A stretch of 64,000 nt of DNA from Mycolicibacterium litorale (GTDB taxonomy: Bacteria > Actinomycetota > Actinomycetes > Mycobacteriales > Mycobacteriaceae). The notes under the pieces are model-generated. The model did no database searches, had not been told where the DNA came from, and worked only from the letters and a program-made list of their open reading frames with translations. Location of the stretch: the NCBI RefSeq assembly GCF_014218295.1, contig NZ_AP023287.1, positions 2,666,001 through 2,730,000 of the forward strand, written 5' to 3'. Position 1 is the first letter of the stretch; each line of letters starts with the position of its first letter. A program made the position numbers and the translations under genes. Shown here in pieces: positions 58,799-64,000 of this stretch.

Positions 58799-60184
58799 TC
58801 ACGGGTTGGGCGTCAGCGGCGGGATGTTGTGATTCACCCGGAACATGTTGTCCGGATCGAACTCGGCCTTCGTCCTGCGAAGGTGGAGGTACACGTCCTC
58901 GTCGTATGCGCGGCGGGTCCCGGACTCGGTGGCGTCGGCCGGTCCGAGGAAGCCGGGATGGGATCGACCGTGAAGCCAGGGTCTCAAAGCGGCGATGAAT
59001 TGGGGACCGGCGTCGCGGTGTGCGGCGGGACCCTGTCCGGGCGGGACGATGGTCAAGGTGAAGAAGGCGTACGCCGCATCGCGGGCCCCGATGGCGTACG
59101 CCGGCCCGGAACAACGGCTGAACGCTCCGTCCAGGTGGCGGATGTCCACGATGTTCACGCCGGTGTGCCCGTCCGGTCCGGCGGCGGCGACCGCGTCGAC
59201 GGTGTCTTCTGTGAATTCCCGGAGGAGGCCGAAGTGCTCGATCGCCGCAGCGGGCGTCGTGGGGTCAGCGGTGATGGAGGCGAAGTCGGCGCAGTCGATA
59301 TCGGCGACGGTGTCCATGACGAGCGGCGCCGCACGGCGCAGCGGCTCGACCAGCCGGGCACCCATCCCGCTGTCGCCGACCACCGACACCCGCACCGACA
59401 CCACAGGCGTGCCCTGCATGAAGGACGGGAGATCGGACAGCGGGGGAAGATCGATGAGCGCCACACCACTGGACACCGCCTCGGGTGCCGATGCGGTGAA
59501 CTGGCGGTAGGCGTTCAGCACCACACGGAGGTGCTCGGCTGAGTAGTACAGCGCCCCGGCATACAGCCGGGTGACCGGGAACAGCGCGCACTCCATCGCG
59601 GTGACCACCCCGAAGTTGCTCTTGCCTCCCAGCAGTGCGGCGAACAGATCCGCCTCGTGATGTGGCGAGACGTGGCGCAACCTCCCGTCGGCGGTCACCA
59701 CATCCAGCGATTTGACGTGGTCCGACGCCCAACCGAAGGTGCGGCCCAGAGTCAGGCTGGCGCCACCACCGAGCGTGAATCCCACCACGCCCACTCCGGG
59801 TGAGGAACCCGCCAGCGGCGACAACCCCAGCGGCGCCGCCTCGGCGACCAGGTCGCCGAACCGGACGCCCGCACCAACCCGGACCGTCCGGTTCCGCGGG
59901 TCGACCTCGATGTCGCTCATGCGACTGGTCGTGATCATGACGGTGTCACTGTCCGCCGGAAGGCTCGGACCGTGGCCCGTGTTGAGGACCGCGACCGCCA
60001 TTCGGTTGCGGCGCGCGAATGTCACTGCGCCGCAGACGTCGTCGGCTGTCGCAGCACCCACCGCGACAGCCGGCCGGTGCACAACCGCACGGTTGAAACC
60101 CGCCACCTCCTCGTCGTAGCCGCGGTCTCGCGGCAGGAACACCGGTCCGGTCACGCCGGCCACATCCCTATACCGATCATTCAT
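58799..60184 (-). CDS. FAD-linked oxidase with BBE domain (VAO family)
   Basis: A 461-residue flavoprotein of the berberine-bridge/6-hydroxynicotine oxidase group. The N-terminal FAD domain has VLNTGHGPSLPADSD, with the histidine as 8-alpha-histidyl attachment point; there is no matching cysteine of bicovalent enzymes. GAGVRFGDLVAEAAPLGLSPLAGSSPGVGVVGFTLGGGASLTLGRTFGWASDHV is the second FAD block; the BBE C-terminus is EFDPDNMFRVNHNIPP. It oxidises sugars, alkaloids or phenolics, producing H2O2. No clear signal peptide is visible, so the location is cytosolic. It is divergent from the region holding the CAR-like gene. Confidence 0.87.
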   Translation of the reverse strand: MNDRYRDVAGVTGPVFLPRDRGYDEEVAGFNRAVVHRPAVAVGAATADDVCGAVTFARRNRMAVAVLNTGHGPSLPADSDTVMITTSRMSDIEVDPRNRTVRVGAGVRFGDLVAEAAPLGLSPLAGSSPGVGVVGFTLGGGASLTLGRTFGWASDHVKSLDVVTADGRLRHVSPHHEADLFAALLGGKSNFGVVTAMECALFPVTRLYAGALYYSAEHLRVVLNAYRQFTASAPEAVSSGVALIDLPPLSDLPSFMQGTPVVSVRVSVVGDSGMGARLVEPLRRAAPLVMDTVADIDCADFASITADPTTPAAAIEHFGLLREFTEDTVDAVAAAGPDGHTGVNIVDIRHLDGAFSRCSGPAYAIGARDAAYAFFTLTIVPPGQGPAAHRDAGPQFIAALRPWLHGRSHPGFLGPADATESGTRRAYDEDVYLHLRRTKAEFDPDNMFRVNHNIPPLTPNP

Positions 60185-60491
60185 CGCTGGTCCGTCCGAT
60201 GGTCCTCACATGCGGCACCCCCGGTGCAACGACGCAGGCGCGGTCCGGTCATCCGCGCCCCGCGGGGAAGACCTCCGCCGGTGAGCGATTTGGGACGTGG
60301 ACTTGTACCGGTCGGTGCCATACGACTTAGACTTCGCGGCGCTGCTGACCAGATCGCGTGACCGGCATCGCAGGTTTCCTTCGGCCGCACTGAGGGGCAA
60401 CCCCCAGGGGCGCCACCCTGCCAGCAGGTATCACAGACGGTGGTCAGCAATGCTGACGGCGGCGCGCAGGTTCGCGACAGTGGGTGGGCCG
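60185..60491. other. Non-coding stretch before the CAR-like gene
   Basis: 307 bp with lower coding character than its surroundings: the plus-strand open frame from 60297 uses TTA, AGA, AGG, TTT and CCT, codons rare in this genome. It must hold promoters for both the FAD oxidase (minus) and the CAR-like gene (plus). No clear -10/-35 pair or operator was recognised. It could be the remnant of a longer N-terminus. Confidence 0.5.
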
Positions 60492-61679
60492 GTGCCCGCT
60501 GAGACGAAGGACCACCTCGTGATCGCTCACCCCGACGTGTCGTGTGTCGGATCCGCCGAGTGGACCCGACCACGGCTCGCCGAACTCCTGCAGGCGCTGA
60601 TATACCGGCACGGCGACCGGCCGCTGGTCGGGCAACGCGCACGCGTCCCGCGGATCGACCCCCGCACCGGTTGGACCACCGCGACGCTGACCGACCGCTT
60701 CGCCACGGCCTCCGGCGGTGAACTGTGGGCTCGGGTGCGCGCCGTCGCTGCTGCGCTGCACCGCGGAGCGGGCCCACCGGTGCGGCGGGCCGACGCGGTG
60801 GTCACGATCGCTCCGCCCGGCATCGACGGTCTGGTGATCGACATGGTGTGCGCACACCTGGGTCTCGTCTCGGTTCCCCTGCCGCCCGATGTACCTGCCG
60901 AGAGCATCGCGGAAATCCTCACGCGGACAAGGCCTTCGGTGGTTGCGGTGACCGTGGACCGGCTCGACGTCACCTGCGGCGCCATGACCACCACCGACCT
61001 GCCGAGCCGGCTCATCGCGCTGGATTACCGCCTGCAACTGAGCGGCCACCGCGAGATCGTCGACCGCGCCAACCGGCGGTTGGGCGCGTCACCGATCCTC
61101 TTGACCGGGCTCGACGAACTCGCCGACCGGGGGTGCCGGTTGCCGTCGGCGCCGTTGTTCACCCACGGCGACGGCGGCAGGCCCGCCATGGTGAGCTATC
61201 GCGGCGGCAGTTCGCAAAGCGTCGTGGTGACCGAGGAGACACTGTCCCGACTGTGGTCGAAAGCCCTTCTCCCCCATGACGGATGGCCGGTCGACAGCCT
61301 CACCTACATACCGCTCGACCATCCCGGCGGCCGGCTGCCTCTCGTGTCGGCCCTGCGCTCGGGCGGAACGACGCATTTCGGCACCGGCACCGACACAGCC
61401 AGTCTCGTCGACGATCTGGCGATCCTGCGACCGACCGAACTGGGCCTGGTTCCGGCGGTCGTCGACCGCCTCTTCCACCACCACCGCACGGTGATGGATC
61501 GTTTCGTCGCCGCAGGCGCGGACGCCGAGACCGCGCAACGGCGCGCCGACCGGTACCTACGCGACGATGTGGTGGGCGGCCGGGTGATCGACGCGTGGGT
61601 GAGCGCACCGCTGTCAGGAGGGTTGCAGCACTTCATCGACCGGGTGCTCGGCATCCGGGTCGTGGCCGTGTCCCGGTAA
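60492..61679 (+). CDS. Truncated carboxylic acid reductase-like adenylation domain
   Basis: About 395 residues homologous to the first part of the adenylation domain of carboxylic acid reductases (FadD9/CAR). The order is kept: YRHGDRPLVGQRARVPRI, LIALDYRLQLSGHREIVDRANRRL, LTYIPLDHPGGRLPLVSALRSGGTTHFG, RPTELGLVPAVVDRLFHHHRTVMDRF and DVVGGRVIDAWVSAPLSGGLQHFIDRVLGIRV. The P-loop TSGSTG-x-PKG is replaced by YRGGSSQSVVV, and the chain stops just before the GYGSTE motif, so the C-terminal subdomain, carrier and reductase domains are missing. It is therefore probably not an active reductase. The GTG at 60492 is chosen by codon use; ATG 60450 is an alternative. Confidence 0.68.
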   Translation: MPAETKDHLVIAHPDVSCVGSAEWTRPRLAELLQALIYRHGDRPLVGQRARVPRIDPRTGWTTATLTDRFATASGGELWARVRAVAAALHRGAGPPVRRADAVVTIAPPGIDGLVIDMVCAHLGLVSVPLPPDVPAESIAEILTRTRPSVVAVTVDRLDVTCGAMTTTDLPSRLIALDYRLQLSGHREIVDRANRRLGASPILLTGLDELADRGCRLPSAPLFTHGDGGRPAMVSYRGGSSQSVVVTEETLSRLWSKALLPHDGWPVDSLTYIPLDHPGGRLPLVSALRSGGTTHFGTGTDTASLVDDLAILRPTELGLVPAVVDRLFHHHRTVMDRFVAAGADAETAQRRADRYLRDDVVGGRVIDAWVSAPLSGGLQHFIDRVLGIRVVAVSR

Positions 61680-61722
61680 ACCGATTGCGGTTGCGGGCGG
61701 GACGAACCTCTAATGAGTTCCG

Positions 61723-62703
61723 ATGCGACGGATACTCGTGACCGGCAGCTCGGGGCACCTGGGTGAGGCGCTGGTCCGCACACTGACGGCACAACGCCAC
61801 GACGTCGTGGGCTTCGACACCCGTGCGTCGCCGTGGACGAGCATCGTCGGATCGGTCGCCGACCGCGACGCCACGCGGGCCGCGGCCGACGGCGTCGACG
61901 CGGTGATCCACACTGCCGCCCTCCACAAACCCCAGGTGGCCACGCTGCCACGCCAGGCGTTCGTGGACACCAACGTCAGCGGAACCCTGACGCTGCTGGA
62001 CGCCGCAGTCGACGCGGGTGTGGCGGCGTTCGTGATGACGTCGTCGACGACGGTCTTCGGGGACACTCTGATTCCGGGCGACGGCGCCCCCGCGGCGTGG
62101 ATCGACGAAACGGTCACCCCGGTCCCCAAGAACATCTACGGCGTGACGAAGGCCGCTGCCGAGGATCTGTGCCAGATCGCGCATCGCAACCAGCGTCTGC
62201 CCGTCGTGGTGCTGCGCACGTCACGGTTCTTCCCCGAGTCCGACGACGCACCGGGCACCCACGGCGGGCGGTGCGACGACAACGTCAAGGCCGACGAGTA
62301 CGCATACCGCAGGATCGCCCTGGACGACGTGGTCGACGCCCACCTGCTGGCCGTGGACCGTGCAGGCGACATCGGATTCGGGCGCTATGTGGTGTCGGCG
62401 ACGACGCCGTTCTCGCCCGGCGACGCCGTGGAGCTCCGCCGGGACGCCCGCGCCGTGTTCGACCGGCGCGCGCCACAAGCGGCGGCCGTGTGGCGGGACC
62501 GCGGCTGGCGGTTCGCCGACCGGGTGGACCGGGTGTACGACAATGCCCGCGCGCGACGCGATCTGGGCTGGGCACCCCGCTTCGATGTGAACGCGATCGC
62601 CGCCCGCGTCGCCGCGACCGGATCGGTCCTCACCCCCATGGCGAGCGTGGTGGGGTCGAAGGAGTACCCGGGTAGCGCCTACCACCTCGGCCGGTTCGGC
62701 TAG
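61723..62703 (+). CDS. NAD-dependent epimerase/dehydratase (extended SDR)
   Basis: A 326-residue extended SDR. ILVTGSSGHLGEALVRTL (residues 4-21) binds NAD(P); the catalytic site is MTSSTTVFG and YGVTKAAAED (Tyr/Lys). DAVIHTAALHKPQVATLP and FVDTNVSGTLTLLDAA are typical of UDP-sugar epimerases, but the C-terminal half differs, with RFFPESDDAPGTHGGRCDDNVKADEYAYRRIALDDVVDAHLLAVD, so the substrate is open (a nucleotide sugar or steroid-like ketone). It lies 44 bp after the CAR-like gene on the same strand; the two may be linked. Confidence 0.8.
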   Translation: MRRILVTGSSGHLGEALVRTLTAQRHDVVGFDTRASPWTSIVGSVADRDATRAAADGVDAVIHTAALHKPQVATLPRQAFVDTNVSGTLTLLDAAVDAGVAAFVMTSSTTVFGDTLIPGDGAPAAWIDETVTPVPKNIYGVTKAAAEDLCQIAHRNQRLPVVVLRTSRFFPESDDAPGTHGGRCDDNVKADEYAYRRIALDDVVDAHLLAVDRAGDIGFGRYVVSATTPFSPGDAVELRRDARAVFDRRAPQAAAVWRDRGWRFADRVDRVYDNARARRDLGWAPRFDVNAIAARVAATGSVLTPMASVVGSKEYPGSAYHLGRFG

Positions 62704-62709
62704 CCGGAT

Positions 62710-63096
62710 CTACTCGGCGGCGATGAACGCCACCTCGACGTCGTCGGCGAGCACGACGTACAGCCGCTGCCACGGATCGTCGCCCTCCAGCCGCCACTTG
62801 TGCCCCGAGCCCGCGGTGTCCTCGGCGAGCAGCACGTCCCCCGGGCCGAGGGTGAACTCCTCGCCGTCGCGGGTCGAGAAGACCAACGACCCCGCCAGGG
62901 TCACCACGAGTTGGCGCACAGGGGCGGTGTGCCAGGCCAGCGATCCACCGGCCGCCGTCTCTTCCACGGTGACGTGCGTGGCCGGCATCACCGCGGACAC
63001 GAGATCGTCGTTGCGGCCGGGCCGCAGGTCGAGACGGCCGATCTGGAAATGCGACGCCTCGTCGTCGCCCGACCACAGTCGCACACACCGGATCAT
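62710..63096 (-). CDS. Cupin-domain protein
   Basis: A 128-residue single-domain cupin. The first motif region is WHTAPVRQLVVTLAGSLVFSTRDGEEFTLGPGDVLLAEDTAG, with GSGHKWRLEGDDPWQRLYVVL as the second. Metal ligands are partly substituted (one histidine in WHTAP, one in GHKW), so metal binding is uncertain. Small cupins bind ligands or act as isomerases or dioxygenases. It converges with the epimerase gene (6-bp gap) and is divergent from a TetR regulator across 153 bp that contain a long palindrome. Confidence 0.78.
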   Translation of the reverse strand: MIRCVRLWSGDDEASHFQIGRLDLRPGRNDDLVSAVMPATHVTVEETAAGGSLAWHTAPVRQLVVTLAGSLVFSTRDGEEFTLGPGDVLLAEDTAGSGHKWRLEGDDPWQRLYVVLADDVEVAFIAAE

Positions 63097-63207
63097 CTGG
63101 TCACCGTAGTGTCCGCGCCGCCCGCGCGCTCGACGAATCCCGCGCCGGACACCACCGCGTCACATCTGCCGCACGTCGTGCCGGAGAACACGGGCCACGG
63201 CGCCCCG

Positions 63208-63233
63208 GTTTCGTAGACAACTGTCTACGAAAC
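63208..63233. promoter_or_regulatory. 26-bp TetR-type operator
   Basis: An inverted repeat with twelve-base perfect arms (GTTTCGTAGACA and TGTCTACGAAAC) around a two-base centre lies 17 bp before the GTG start of the TetR gene. The size and symmetry match autoregulatory TetR operators. It also lies in the gap to the cupin gene (start 63096) and so may affect it, but the main target is likely the regulator and its downstream membrane protein. Confidence 0.85.
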
Positions 63234-63249
63234 TCGTTAGGCTCCCGAT

Positions 63250-63810
63250 GTGGCAGCACGGACACACAGCGCGGATCCGCGCGCGGAGCGGTTGCGCGCC
63301 CGGCTCCGCGAGGCCGCCCTGACCCTGGTCGCACAACGGCGCGTCGACGAGCTGACCGTCGCCGACCTGGTCGCACACGCCGGGGTCAGCAGACCGGCCT
63401 TCTATCAGCACTTCGGTGATCGCGACGATGCGATCGCCACCGCCTTCACCGCCGCGTTCGCCGCGGCCACCACCGACCTCGATCACGATGCCCGCACCCG
63501 GATCCTGCGGCTGTTCGACTTCGCCGCCGAGCACCGAGCGATGTACCGCAACGTCGTCGGCAGCGCAGTCGCCCAGCGGGTCGTCTCGGCGTTTCGCGCC
63601 GAGCTGCTGCCCGCCTGCACCGCCATCGCCGAAGAAGCCGCGCCCGCTCTCGGAGCGGCCGCCGCGCTGTCGCCCGATGCCATCAGCCGGTTCCTGGTGG
63701 GCGGCTTCATGGAAGTGCTGCGGTCCTGGATGGAGGATCCGGACAGCGACGATCTGCGGACCAGGGTGACCGCCGCGCTCGACACCGTGTACGCACTGCT
63801 CAGCCTCTGA
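63250..63810 (+). CDS. TetR-family transcriptional regulator
   Basis: A 186-residue TetR regulator. Residues about 14-60 form the helix-turn-helix (RLREAALTLVAQRRVDELTVADLVAHAGVSRPAFYQHFGDRDDAI). The remainder is helical, with an end (FLVGGFMEVLRSWMEDPDSDDLRTRVTAALDTVYALL) seen in regulators of drug and lipid exporters. The start codon is GTG. A 26-bp palindrome 17 bp upstream is its probable own operator, and a membrane protein gene begins 23 bp downstream, so it very likely represses a two-gene operon including that transporter. Confidence 0.9.
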   Translation: MAARTHSADPRAERLRARLREAALTLVAQRRVDELTVADLVAHAGVSRPAFYQHFGDRDDAIATAFTAAFAAATTDLDHDARTRILRLFDFAAEHRAMYRNVVGSAVAQRVVSAFRAELLPACTAIAEEAAPALGAAAALSPDAISRFLVGGFMEVLRSWMEDPDSDDLRTRVTAALDTVYALLSL

Positions 63811-63833
63811 CTTCTCGAAAGGCCCACCCGCCC

Positions 63834-64000
63834 ATGCCCAAACACGCCGTCACACCACCGACCGCCGCATCCGACATGCGGTCGCGGCTGGCCGTCACCG
63901 CCGCCGCGATGGCCGCGCTCACGCTCTTCGTCGTCGCGATGGTCGCCAGCTACTCCGGCGCTTTCGCCAACCCGACGCTGCGCCATCTGGACGTCGCCGT
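63834..64000 (+). CDS. Membrane protein, N-terminal part (YhgE/Pip or ABC-2 type likely)
   Basis: Only the first 55 residues are inside the window and the right edge cuts the gene. A short cytoplasmic start (KHAVTPPTAASDMRSR) is followed by one hydrophobic helix (LAVTAAAMAALTLFVVAMVASY, residues about 19-40) and an external GAFANPTLRHLDVAV, the pattern of YhgE/Pip and ABC-2 transporter N-termini, where the residues after the helix read like NPTLHDLPVAVV. It lies 23 bp after a TetR regulator with a palindromic operator and is probably its regulated exporter. Full identification needs the sequence beyond the window. Confidence 0.6.
   Translation, partial: MPKHAVTPPTAASDMRSRLAVTAAAMAALTLFVVAMVASYSGAFANPTLRHLDVA

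Noticed and set aside
1..64000. tRNA, rRNA, insertion sequences, phage genes or attachment sites
   Set aside because: No transposase, integrase or phage structural motifs were seen, and intergenic gaps are mostly under 300 bp with no tRNA-like cloverleaf noticed. A tRNAscan or Rfam run would settle the RNA question.

Overview
The window is high-GC, densely packed actinobacterial DNA. Its content points to a fast-growing Mycobacterium (Mycolicibacterium): a cyclopropane mycolic acid synthase, a 19-kDa-antigen-type lipoprotein, a secreted AroQ chorismate mutase, an MgtA-type mannosyltransferase, CYP124 and CYP125 P450s, F420-type oxidoreductases, and the order bacterioferritin / 14-TM exporter / glutamine synthetase-like gene, which I remember from the M. 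tuberculosis Rv1876-Rv1878 area. No tRNA, rRNA, insertion sequence, prophage or CRISPR array was seen.

Layout. 1-5.9 kb: 3' end of a class I aldolase, an amidase, an alpha/beta hydrolase, cinA and an MBL-fold hydrolase. 4.8-11.7 kb: a D-xylose locus (ROK regulator, divergent xylA, ABC transporter, second ROK regulator) with two matching 17-bp operator-like palindromes. 11.7-14 kb: an SDR steroid-dehydrogenase-like gene divergent from a DapB-like gene across a KstR-type site. 14-16.4 kb: a partner-switching module (HATPase anti-sigma kinase, STAS antagonist, GAF-SpoIIE phosphatase) with a SigF-type promoter. 17.8-22 kb: nitronate monooxygenase behind a KstR-type site, ferredoxin, a secreted proline-rich protein and CYP125. 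22-32.6 kb: regulators, a lipoprotein, a fatty acid hydroxylase, an L,D-transpeptidase, a dehydratase, an acyl-AMP ligase with thioesterase, an agmatinase-like ureohydrolase and a mycolate cyclopropane synthase.

32.8-45.5 kb: chorismate mutase, an SDR gene interrupted by a TAA codon, an F420-type oxidoreductase, a Baeyer-Villiger monooxygenase, CYP124, a FAD oxidoreductase whose C-terminus is made of a 27-bp tandem repeat, a TetR regulator, an Rv2629-like protein, a HAD phosphatase and MgtA. 45.6-54.6 kb: a lipoprotein dienelactone hydrolase divergent from a D-aminoacylase-like amidohydrolase (with a perfect 20-bp palindrome), a GlnA3-like gene, an MFS exporter, bacterioferritin, and an IdeR-like box before an internally duplicated protein and a BFD ferredoxin. 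54.6-64 kb: enoyl-CoA hydratase, a FUSC transporter, a thioesterase with a KstR-type site, a flavin oxidase, a truncated carboxylic-acid-reductase-like adenylation domain, an epimerase, a cupin, and a TetR regulator with a 26-bp operator before a partial membrane protein.

Functional themes are xylose uptake and isomerisation, sterol or lipid side-chain oxidation (two P450s plus four KstR-like sites), stress signalling by partner switching, iron storage and mobilisation, and cell-envelope modification. Function calls rest on remembered family motifs; no database search was run.
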